This document shows, in pieces, positions 22,697-34,200 of a stretch of DNA of 64,000 nucleotides. The stretch lies in the NCBI RefSeq assembly GCF_000003815.2, contig NC_049988.1, forward strand, positions 14,639,982-14,703,981, read 5' to 3'. Origin of the DNA: Branchiostoma floridae. Taxonomy: Eukaryota; Chordata; Leptocardii; Amphioxiformes; Branchiostomatidae. The translations under genes were made by a program, and so were the position numbers. The notes beneath the pieces are model-generated. The model made no database searches and was not told where the DNA came from. It was given only the letters and a program-made list of their open reading frames with translations. Within the stretch, counting starts at the first letter, position 1. Every line of letters starts with the position of its first letter.

Positions 22697-25600
22697 TTAG
22701 TTATAGCAGTTTTGGTCAGACATGTTGGAATTTTCCGTGTTAGTGTTTTCGTACCTACTACGCTGCTGGTAGGCAGAGGACTGGGTGGCGCCCGGGTCAG
22801 GTAGAATAGAAGGGCGTTGGTAGCAGTTTTGGTCGGACATGTTGGTATTTTCGGCGCTAGTGTTTTCGTAACTACTACGCTGCTGGTAGGCAGAGGACTG
22901 AATAGTGCCCGGGTCGGATAGAGTCGAAGGGTGCTGATAGCAGTTTTGGTCGGACATGTTAGAATTTTCCGTGCTAGTATTTTCGTAGCTACTACGCTGC
23001 TGGTAGAAAGAGGACTGGATAGCACCAGGGTCAGGTAGAATAGAAGGGTGTTGGTAGCAGTTTTGGTCGGACATGTTAGAATTTTCCGTGCTAACATTTT
23101 CGTAGCTACTACGCTGCTGGTAGAAAGAGGACTGGATAGCACCAGGGTCAGGTAGAATAGAAGGGTGTTGGTAGCAGTTTTGGTCGGACATGTTAGAATT
23201 TTCCGTGCTAACATTTTCGTACCTACTACGCTGCTGGTAGGCAGAGGACTGGGTGGCGCCCGGGTCAGGGAGAATAGAAGGGCGTTGGTAGCAGTTTTGG
23301 TCGGACATGTTAGAATTTTCCGTGCTAGTATTTTCGTAGCTACTACGCTGCTGGTAGGCAGAGGACTGGGTAGCGACCGGGTCGGAGAGCGTCAAAGGGT
23401 GTTGATAGCAGTTTTGGTCGGACACGTTAGAATTTTCCGTGCTAGTATTTTCGTAGCTACTACGCTGCTGGTAGAAAGAGGACTGGATAGCACCAGGGTC
23501 AGGTAGAATAGAAGGGTGTTGGTAGCAGTTTTGGTCGGACATGTTAGAATTTTCCGTGCTAACATTTTCGTAGCTACTATGCTGTTGGTAGGCAGAGGAC
23601 TGGGTGGCGCCCGGGTCAGGGAGAATAGAAGGGTGTTGATAGCAGTTTTGGTCGGACACGTTAGAATTTTCCGTGCTAGTATTTTCGTAGCTACTACGCT
23701 GCTGGTAGAAAGAGGACTGGATAGCACCAGGGTCAGGTAGAATAGAAGAGTGTTGTTGGTAGCAGTTTTGGTCGGACATGTTGGAATTTTCTGCGTTAGT
23801 GTTTTCGTAACTACTACGCTCTTCGTACGCTGTATTCAGCGCTCCCTGTCCGTAAGGGACAGCATCCGAAGACCCAGACGAATCTGTATCGCGCAAACTG
23901 TCATGGTCTTCAAGACGGCCCTCGGCGTATGGACTGATCTCCGATCCATCCAAACTGTCGTGGTCATCAAAACGACCCTCAGCGTAAGGACTGATGACTG
24001 ACCCGTCCAAACTGTCATGACTGTCGAGGGGCCAGTTAGAGCATGCAGTGACCGCACGGACACCGTGGGATTGCTGTGCGTTATCCTGTCTAACGGTGGG
24101 ACAGAGCTTAACCCTCAAACACCTGAAACACTTACAAACTACCTTCCTAACCAGCAACAAACCAGCAATAGCTGCAACGGAAATGTACCACACGGCATTG
24201 TTGTCTCTTTCGACACTCATGCTCGTGCTAATCATCAGTGACGGCTCTGTTGTTTGTCGTGTTGTGGTATGATGTTGTGTTATTACCAGTGGGAGCACTG
24301 TTGTAGCGGGTTGTTGTGTCGTGTGAGAATGCGTCAGGTGTGTGTTGTTTGGCACCTCAAAGCTGGTTGTGTAGGACCCACTCTCAGAAGAAGCAGTGCA
24401 AAGTGTGTTCCTGAACGCCAAAGGCCCCGTACCCTCAAGCCAAAGTTTGAAGCTGGACTTACCCAAGTAGTTAGAACAAACCTTCCATTTCTGGGGGTCC
24501 CTGATAGCAAGATTCTTCTTTTTACATTTTGTCCACCCCTCACCCCTTAAGTAGGTCCCTACTGTAACAGTTAAGTTGCCTATTGTCAGATTGGCGTGTG
24601 TCGTCGTGTTTGTGTTGTACGTTATGTTCATCGAGTATTCCGACCCGTCGGCAAAGGCCCAGGATACCCGGGGCATGTCCTCCCAGTACACGTTACCAAC
24701 GGCTTCGTATTCTTGGGACTCGTGATTTTGCTCGACGTTTACAATCTCCACAAACGGTGCCGGGCAGGGCAGGGCGCTGACATTAACCTGTACAGGAGAC
24801 TTTTCAGTCAGGGACCAGGCGGGACACAATGTTGATATGAAAATTCCTGAATGCCAAGGGTGTCGCCCTGTCACTTTCCAGCGCCTCCACAGATGCCCAT
24901 ACAGCCCAGCGTTCGCACACGTACAGCGCAGGGGATTGTATGGTATCCGAATATCCCACCCGGCTAAGTCTTCCCTCCCTGGATACGCAGCGGCTATGGC
25001 ATTTCCCTTCAGATTCACTTTGCCTAGTTTTGCCGGTTTGAACCAAAGACCTGACAGAAAAGTTAGCTTGTTGCCCGCCAAGTTTAGAACAACCAATCGC
25101 TGATTTGAGTGGAACGCGCCATCTGCAATCCAAGAGATTTCATTGTACTCCAAGTGCAAGTTGTGCATGTTACCAAGCTCAGCAAACATGCCTACGCTGA
25201 CTGACTGGAGCTTGTTTTCAACGATATAGACATGCCGTACAGACAGAGCTCCCTGCAGTACCCCAGGCGCTATGTACCAGATAGAATTTGCACTTACGTC
25301 CAGCCAGTCCAGCTGTAGTCCACGCAGCATGCCGGGTGCCATCGTCAGGATCTGGTTGTCCACGAGATAGAGGAACCGCAGCAGCGGCAAGCCGTCAAAG
25401 GCACCAGCCTACCATGTAAAATTCTTGTTGTTAGGTAGACCATTTTGAGGACTATAATTTAGCAAATGAAAATGTTCAAGCCTAGCTAACCAGGTGACTC
25501 GTGTGGGGTTTGACGAATGTGATGATAATAAATGTCAGCAAATCCAACAATGTTGCTGTAAATGCTGTTCACGAATTCATGACATGTAGATTTGCTTGCA

Positions 25601-26650
25601 ACACATGTATTTAATTTCAATATAAGTGACTGACGTGTATACTGAAAAACAGTGCAATAAAACCCAATATAAAGCGTATCGCTGGACACCGAACAAGGTC
25701 TCATTATTATTCATCATTACTTGTTTACATGCACAAAATACGCCTTCATACATGAAAGAAACAGGACATGAAATTAATAAAAAATGATTTATCAAAGAAA
25801 AATGTGCAGGAGAACAAGCCTACAAGGCTTATGCTAGCCCCCTCCTTCAAACTTCACAAATATTAATCATAATACATTGTACTAATGAACTTATGATTCA
25901 ATCAACAAAATTAATCATCAGAAACAAATAAATAACAACACGAATGTAGATTTCTTTTCAAACTTTTCATCATTTAAAATTCGGGTTGCAATACCAGTTG
26001 AATGCATTTCTACATACGTATCGTAATCTTACCTCTATACATGTCATGTTGTTCTCTATTAGGACGAGTTCCTTGACGCCCTCCATCCCCTCAAACGTGC
26101 CGCTTCTCAGGGTCTCAAGGTTGTTCTGCCAGATGACCAGGGTCTTCACCTGTGGAAGCTTAGCAAGAGCCCCTACCTCTATGGTCGTTATGTTACAGTT
26201 GACAAACCATAGTTTACAGTCACTACCGCATGGCAGCTTTGAGACAGCGGTGGTGTCACCTGAAGTCAGAGTACCGACATTATGATCCACCATGACAAGT
26301 ACAGTGGTGTCCAGTAGGGAGGGTCTCAAAGTGACACTCAGGACTTCACCAGTGACAGAGCTACTTGACACACTTCTGTTACCTGCACAGTCGTAGCAAA
26401 CCATGGAGGTTGGATACAAATAGATGTTATCAAAAGGACCTTGGTAACTATCAAAAGAGGATGGCTTCCACCTGGACTGATACTTGCCAATGTCATACCG
26501 GTACTTTGATTCGCCATTACGGCTGTCCCCAACACTACATCTCAGCGGTGATACATTCTGACAGTGTTGCCAGTCCCCTGCCTCTACACACGGCACTACC
26601 AGACGCACAGCCAACACAAGGTACAACCTCAGCACCCACTTTGCAGCCAT
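22697..26650 (-). CDS. Leucine-rich-repeat type I membrane receptor with tandem tyrosine-motif cytoplasmic tail
   Basis: Two exons, 26650-26033 and 25408-22697, join in phase 0 across a GT-AG intron to give 1109 residues. The ATG at 26650 is chosen because a hydrophobic signal peptide follows (MAAKWVLRLYLVLAVRLVVP). The ectodomain has about eight leucine-rich repeats, split by the intron, then a cysteine-containing C-terminal cap (PLRCTCAN) and a Ser/Thr/Asn-rich stalk with many N-glycosylation sites. One membrane segment follows (AVWYISVAAIAGLLLV, near 24150-24200), then basic and cysteine residues. The tail has two copies of a DHDSLDGSEISPYAEGR-like unit and then nine full and one partial copy of a 39-residue repeat. 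Each repeat has Y-x-x-R/H and Y-E-N-T/V, and most have Y-Q-H/R-P. No kinase, TIR or death domain is present. Signalling by tyrosine phosphorylation is inferred. Confidence 0.88.
22700..23830 (-). repeat. Coding minisatellite, 117-bp unit, nine full and one partial copy
   Basis: The unit is 117 bp (39 codons); the first copy has one extra codon, and the last stops after 25 codons just before TAA. Copies differ at few sites and in recurring variant combinations (AYQQ/FYQQ, YENT/YENV, GAIQ/GATQ), which points to recent expansion or homogenisation by unequal exchange. All indels keep the frame. The antisense strand is also open over long stretches, but that follows from the repeat composition. 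Confidence 0.95.
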
Positions 26651-28213
26651 ATCGTCAATTGCACACTCTTCACCCACTACTTAAGACAACAGAATAAACT
26701 TCCTCCCTACGAAATGTCTTTTCGCAATGCTAGAACGATCGAGCTAGTATTATCCCACTTCTAAAGACCAACAAATGTCTTCAAACAATCCAGCACAGAC
26801 TATACCACAGTACCTGTACCACAGTGATGTCCGCTCGGGCCAGACATTAGCGCCAACTCTGGCAGGCCTGAGAATGTGTTCATTTGCACAATAGAATGTG
26901 TTTATCCAGCCTGAATGAAATTAACTTGTAATATTCAGCATTTTGCCGTCAAACCTTTGAAGTCCCTTTTCCGATCTTTTTTGTGTGCATCATTTCCTAC
27001 GGAGCGTAATTACCGTCCCTGGCCTAGATTACCAACCGAAGCGATGTTTTGTCTCTTTGAAGTGTTTGTTTACTCTCCTGTGGTTTCTTGATTGGTCGAT
27101 TATAAAAACAGACTTGTACGAATCGCGCGGTATTTCATCTCATAGCATCTTAAAAGTGTGGTGCACAAAGTTTACAATTTGATAAGAAACGTGGACTTGA
27201 TATAAGACTTTTTATTCAATAGTAATGTTTGTGTGTGTTTGCGTGTGTTGTGTGTGTGTGTGTGCGTGTATGTGAACATACTGTTTGGTTGTGCCTGTCT
27301 GTGTACATTTGTTTGTGTGTGTGTGTGTGTGCGTGTTTGTGTATGTGTGTGAATGAGTGTGTGTGTGTGTGTGTTTTTGTGTGTGCTATGTATGTGTGAG
27401 TGTGTGTATTTGCGTATGTATGTGTGAAAGTATGTTTGTGTGTGCCTTATGATCAGTTTACCACAGTTTAAGTCAGTAAGAAGAGTCACCGGCCCTTACC
27501 ACAAAATATAACTCGTGGTGTTGCGGGGTTGCCCCTCAATAAACATTCAACATGTCGCCAAGATTTTGAAATTTTACATGTGTGTGTGTGTGTCCCGTCA
27601 ATTTTTGGTTATTTAGTAATCCTGTTTCCTTGACCCTTATCACGAATTGGAGAGCTTTCTCATTTTTTCTACGGGATTGCCTTTCAATAAATATTCAACA
27701 TTTTGTCATCAAGCTTTTGAAGTCTTGTGACATACACACAGTTTCATTTTGAGAATAGAATATTTGACGGATGCCACCGAATGTTTTGGCTTTAACCGAA
27801 CTTATTATTACTTTTTTCATTAATTTGTCAAATCAAGTAGTATTGTAATTACGGAATATGAGACTTTAGAAACAATACGACTCTCTATACTTGAAAAATA
27901 CTGCTTTATTTTATGTAGAATTTTGCAATTGCACAGGCAAAATGTGTAATGATGATTGTGTCTAAAACCGGGTAACTCACGTGAAAGTAACACATGAGAT
28001 GTACACATGGCGCAAATTGCGGTACAGTTTAAAGAGAAATTCTAGACTGCGACAAGAATCACTTGATCTGAAGATACAAAAAGTCAATGTGGCAAAGCTA
28101 TCAAGGTCATTCACAAGTATTTTGTCTTAAGAAGTGTTGTTACTAGACTGTACACGTGTATCTTTCTTCACACACAGTTCAGTATTACAGGTGAAGTATT
28201 TTTTTTTCTTTTC
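26651..28213. other. Intergenic DNA with GT-rich microsatellite
   Basis: No gene is supported. It holds an interrupted GT/TGTG repeat at about 27227-27444 and a short GT run near 27580. It separates the start of the leucine-rich-repeat gene from the end of KLHL10; both are on the minus strand, so the receptor promoter probably lies in the first few hundred bases. Confidence 0.6.
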
Positions 28214-31200
28214 TCAGTCGTCCGTAGTCATGGCTTCATGTGTAGTGACAGACTGTGTCCGGGTGGGTACGTGTGGCTTTTCTCCCTTTTTGGTTGTCTC
28301 CGGCGGCGACTTGCTGAATTTCTTGATTGAGAAGTATTCTCTGTTGGGGAGGCCGCGCATCACGCCACAGCTCAGGGCACTCCGGTAGAGGCTCATGTCC
28401 GTGGCGTCATACCTAAGGATGAGATACATTATGGGAAACGTTACAGGTCATAGGTTACAAGCATGGTTTAAATCGTTTGCATCAGTTTCCTGTTTGCAAT
28501 TTTTTAAATCTTTTTATTTTCATTTCATTTCATTTCAAAGGATTATGTCCTATGCGACACTAATGGATTTTCTTTGATAAAGTCTCAAAATCACAAAGTC
28601 AGGCTACTTAAAACAGGCTAGTTAGTCTACTGCAATAAAGTACCAGTCATACAGAACCATGAAAATAGGTTAAGGTACACCGTGCAGTTACGTTAGAAAG
28701 GACCTTTCATCCGTAAGTTAGATACATTTTTTGCGCGTTTTTATCCACTTAAAATATTCTCCTTATTTTCCGTTTGATCATTCATGTGGTGAGGTAAAGC
28801 TTTGCGACATGATGAACGGTGACGTCATACCATTCGTTTGTCCTCTCGTCGTAACACTCCACGTGGCAGATGGTGGTGTAGCCGTTGAACCCTCCCACCG
28901 CGAACAGCATGTCGTCGATCACTTCGATGCCGAAGTTGGAGCGCGGGTTGTACATATTGGGAATCATCGTCCACTGGTTAGACCCCGGGTCATACCTGCA
29001 ACATGTTCGAAAGAAAATGTAAAATGTTCAGACAACGTTAGAAAGAACCTAATATACATTATCCATGTGAGTAGGAATCGTTACGATGTATGCTATCCAA
29101 AGAAAAAAAAAATTTAGTCCGTCTTACTCTAATTAATGATAGCCTTGAGCTAGTTGAGCAACCCTTGCTGTATGTCATGCCAACAGATGAAAACCTCGTA
29201 ATATGGTAATATAAGTCAGCTTTAATTAGATTTTTACACATAGTTTCATCCTAAACACGTATTTTGAATCGGAGCTTTTTATGCCCCCGACCTTTCCCCT
29301 TTGATCCCAATGACCCGACACTTGACCTTTACAGAACCCCTGACCTTTTCGCAGTGTTGAGCCTGTTGGCGCCGTTTAACCTTCCCCTAAACCTTTTCCC
29401 TTGGACCCTAATGACAGTGAACCCTCCCACAGACCTTCCCCCTTTTATCCCAATGACCTGACCCTTTCCCCTGACCTTTCCACAGCGTTGAGCTTGTTGA
29501 CCCCAATGACGTAACACTTGACCCTGACCTAACCCCTGACCTTTCTGCAGTGTTGAGCCTGTTGGCGCCGTTGAAGCCCCCCACGGCGTACACGTAGTGT
29601 CGGTAGGCGATGACGCCGATGCCGCTGCGGCGGCTGCGCATGTTGGCGATGGAGATCCACTCGTTCACGGCGGAGTCATAGTACTCCGCGCTCTGCAGGC
29701 ACTCCTGACCGTTAAACCCGCCACAGATGTACACTCTGGAGAAGAAACATGACAGACAAAATATTGTTGTGTTGTTTGCATGCAGATGTTTTAGGAACTA
29801 GAAATACAAGATTTTCAAGCAAACACAGCATATTTCACTTCATATCCCTTTCAATACAAAATGGACTGTTCTAAAATCAAAACGGAACATTCCAAAATAA
29901 CTTCTGCCTAAAAGGAAACTACATAAATCCATTCTAGTACCAAAGGCATTGTACATTCACATAGGAAACAAGGTAACTGTCATGCCTCATAAGCATAATA
30001 AGGGTGCCTTCACAGAGTGATGACAGCATTTTAATGGCCAAAAGTGGACCGTGTCGCCAAAATTTGAATCGGCAACGCATAATATGAGAAACGATGTAAT
30101 GGGTTCAAAACATTTAGTTCTAGTTGGACGATACAAACAACATCATATGAAAGTACCAGAGTTACCAACCTAGGATTGATTTGCTCAAAAATTCGTATTT
30201 TCCCAGAACTATCGCAAGTGGAATATGTTATCACCAAGCACAGTAGGGGCATCTTTTCTGGATATTTTTTAAAGAAGGACATCGTAACTGGGTAGTTTTA
30301 AAGAACACTAACCTTGCAGATAGATGTGCAAAAGCTAGTTCGGTGTAATATAACCAGCTGCTGTCGCACAAGGTGCCTGCGAAGCTGTTGCGTTACGGTT
30401 ATACCGGCTATATAGATACAGGTACAGATACAGTATGCCTACCTTCCCCCCAATGCCGTAGCACTGGCGTCACTGCGCTGTGCCGTCATGTGTCTTATCA
30501 GGCTCCACTGGTTGTTGTTGGGGTTGTAGCGCTCCGCTGCGTTCGTGCGCACCTTAGAAGAAATACAACAGTAAACCAATGAACGCTTTAAAAACGTATT
30601 GCAGACAGTACTAGACAGAGGCAGTTTTAACAAGTTAACGCTACTTATGAAAACACGACATACTATGGTGCGTAGTTACAAAGGAAATGTTTCACTACGT
30701 CCAAGTACTACAACTTTGTGGTAGTGCAGTATGTGTATTATTAAAGGTTTCCTCACTAGCTACATTAGCGTGTCGAACTTCCATTGTTCTCTCATTGGTG
30801 AATGAAGAAAGAACTGTTTGCACTGAATATTCTTAGCTAGGTAGGAAACCTGAAAGACGAGAAGGGAATACAGACGGATTTTTATTCCTTCTCTCACCTC
30901 ACCTCACCTCACCTCATCTCACCTATCCTATCCCTTGACCTCTAGTGGGTCATTGGGGCACCATGACTATTCGCTCCGCTATCCTCCTCCATCTGACTGT
31001 CCTTTACTGCTCTCATAGCTTCAGCTATGCTTAATCCGTTCCACTCTCTTAAAACGTGTAAAATTTGCTACAGAATTCTTACCTGTCCGTCAAACCCGCC
31101 CATGGCGAAGATGTGTCCTCCCTGCACCGTGACGCTGACGTAACATCGGCGGCAGTTCATGGGCGCCACCTCCGACCAGCACAGCTTCGCAGGGTCGAAG

Positions 31201-34200
31201 CACCGCACGGAGTTGAAGTACTCCACACTGTCAAACCCACCGATCACGTACAGTTTCTGGTTCAGGCAGGCGATGCCGTGGTACGCCCTGCTGACAAGAG
31301 GGTGCCGTTATGAAGTTAGATTCAATACATCGTACACTTACACTTACACACACACACACACACACAAGCACAACCACAAGCACACGCATTCGTGGACACA
31401 CACACATAGAGAAAGAGATAGGGAGTCATGCACAAACACAGTCGCACAGTCACGCACTCACACACACACACATGTACACACAGTCACATACACACGTAGT
31501 CAAACAGACAGGCACACAGTCACATACACACACGCAATCACACAGACGCACAGTCACATACACACGCGGTCACACAGACACAGACACACACGCAAACACA
31601 CACACACACACACAAACAGGTAAACGCAAACACGTAAATCAGACAAAAAGTAGGTAGGAGTGATGTCTGTCCTTGGTGCTGAACAATGTGTTCTTATCTA
31701 CCAACAACCACAAATCTTTTTACATTGTACATTGAAAACATTCTGGATTAAATGTGTACTCCCGGGTACCTGGGGTGGCTATCTCTTGGTTCCACGTCCA
31801 CCCAGCGGTCGGCACGGGTATCGTACGTCTCGACAACAGGAGTCGGGCTGCGGTCACTCCACCCCCCGACGGCGAACAGCACTTCGTACGGTATCCTCGG
31901 GATGGCCAGCGGGTGGCTGAAGTCAGTGAGTGACTAAAAAGATACAACCGTTCAATATTAATGATAACTCTTATCGTTTTTGCCATATCAAATTAAAACC
32001 ATTGGAAACCTGTACTAACAGCGCTACTGATATCTTAAGTCTGTTTTAATTCTCTGGTATGTTAATATTCGCAACATATGAACTAATCTTGAGCTCATTT
32101 CTAAGTATTCAGATATGTTTTAGGATCATGTAACCGTATTCACGCCAGTGCGCTTTCCTTTTTTCTACAGTCCTTTGCTAAAACCTGGTTAGGCAAAGTT
32201 GAAGTTAATGATATTTCCATAGCCTTTTTGAAGCTATAGAGGCAGTTGGTCGTTATCCACTGTGTCTAGAGAACGATATTGGGAGGCGGAGCCCATCCCT
32301 GTCTTTCTTTTTACCTCCTCAACAGTCAGGTAACCATGTGTACACCCGGAGAAAATGGGGAAAGTCATTTAAAGGGAAAATGATCGGTAGCGTGACATGA
32401 TTGAGCCCAGGACCTCTAGGTTCTGGGCAAAACTCTCTGCAATTACGCCTCACGACGCCACAAACCTGGTTACTGAGCTTAGTACTGTAAATGCAGAACT
32501 AAGAAAGTTAAGCGGTGGTTTAATGTCCGCGGTTTTCGCGGAGGCCGCTTCACCGCGAAAATAAAACCACTGCCAACGTTTTTCCATGGCAGTAAGCGAC
32601 TAGAGTGAATAGTGCTACCGCGAACATAAAACCACCGGAAAAAGTCCCTTTTCCCGCTACCACGAAATTAAATCCCCGCGATCTTAAATGCATTTACTGT
32701 ATTTTACTACAGACCTGGTTGCTGAGCTCCAAGTCGTAGAAGAACTTGACGGCGTCCACGACTCTCTGTTTGCAGGCGTCGTTATCCCTGATGAGTTCGT
32801 GGGTCTTTACTTTACTCATGAAGTAGTCCGGATTGAGCAGGCCCACACGGACCTTCTGGAACAGTCTACACAAAGAACAAAATGTAGACATCTTAAATAT
32901 TAGTCCACGGACCAGGACTCCAAATTTCTCATGTCGGTACCATCTGAGATGGCAAATTCTCCTTGTGATTTGCACCTACTATATGCTACTGTACCAGCAG
33001 AATGGCTATCACAATAAGATATACTTTTAAGAACGTACCGAATACATACAGTATGGTGTCTCCTAGCAAGTGGACTTTATGGGTGCCTTGTCTATCATTT
33101 AACTTTCTTATTTTGTATCATCTGACATGTTGATGTACAAAACACTTCGTCTTTTTGATCCAGAGACTTGTGACTTGGCAAAGTTTTCAGTATTTTTACT
33201 CACTTAGCGGGTAGACCGTGGAAGATGGGTACAAGAATGGGTACAATATTCTTACGCTGACTAGCATTATTTAAATCAATGTTTTACAAAAGACCATTCA
33301 TGCAATTGAACATTTCTGTGACTGCATTGACAGAACATTGTGCATGGCGATATGCCAGGTATAGACAATCTAACTTGTACAATACTTGTAAGAATGAGAT
33401 TTTTCACCTCGGAACGTACTCTACTCGCGCTGGGAAGTCGGAGTTGACCCAGTGTACTAGACCCTCGAACACAAACTCTTCGTCTTTGGCGTTTAAGTAG
33501 TCGTCCGCTAAGATGTTCTCGAAGTCTTCCACGGAAAGGAGTTGCAGTTCTTCATTGGCTAATAGAAAAAGAAAGAAAGAAAGAAAGAGAGTGATAGATT
33601 ATTATTATATTCTTTAAAAACTGTTTTCACTGGCATTTTTATACATTTATAGGACAAAAAAGCTAGCAGAGTAGTAGAGGCAGATATGATATTGATAAGT
33701 AAAAGATTAGTATCATGAGGAAGTATTCAATAATGATAATTGTACGTCGATGAAGGTGGACATCCAGGTAAGCCAAATAGCAATTACTCGCCCAACTGGA
33801 ATCTAAAAGCAAATTTAGTAGCTTGAGTATTGCTATTTGGCAAATGACAATAATTATAACTTTCATTGTACATTCACCGTGCGTACAGACACACAGATAC
33901 ATCAGTGGTAACAGAGTACACAGTAAAAACAAGCAAACGGACAAACAAACAAACACACAGACAGACACCATCGTTGGCAAACTTACGGGCACCGGCCATG
34001 ACATCCGGAAACTTGGTGATGATGAAGTCATAGCAAGCCTTCTCGAGCCCAGGGCAGAAGTAGCTCTTGGAGAACTCTCGTATCCCGATCACGTTCTCAG
34101 GGCTCAAGTGACGTCTGTAGGGCACAAGAATTCGAAGACTTTGAAGGTCAGTAAAATGACGTCGTGATATGACACCAGGGACAATGATGTGAACAAAGTG

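Noticed and set aside
22681-23740. Long open frames on the plus strand and in a second minus frame across the 117-bp array
   Set aside because: They are shadows caused by the repeat unit having no stops in several frames. The correct frame continues from the signal peptide, LRR and membrane segment.
27172-27489. 105-codon His-Thr frame on the minus strand
   Set aside because: It is the translation of the GT/CA microsatellite.
31337-31620. Possible CRISPR-like or satellite array
   Set aside because: Units are short, irregular CA-type repeats in an animal intron. There is no spacer structure.
31159-31657. 154- and 115-codon frames rich in His-Thr
   Set aside because: They are translations of the CA microsatellite.
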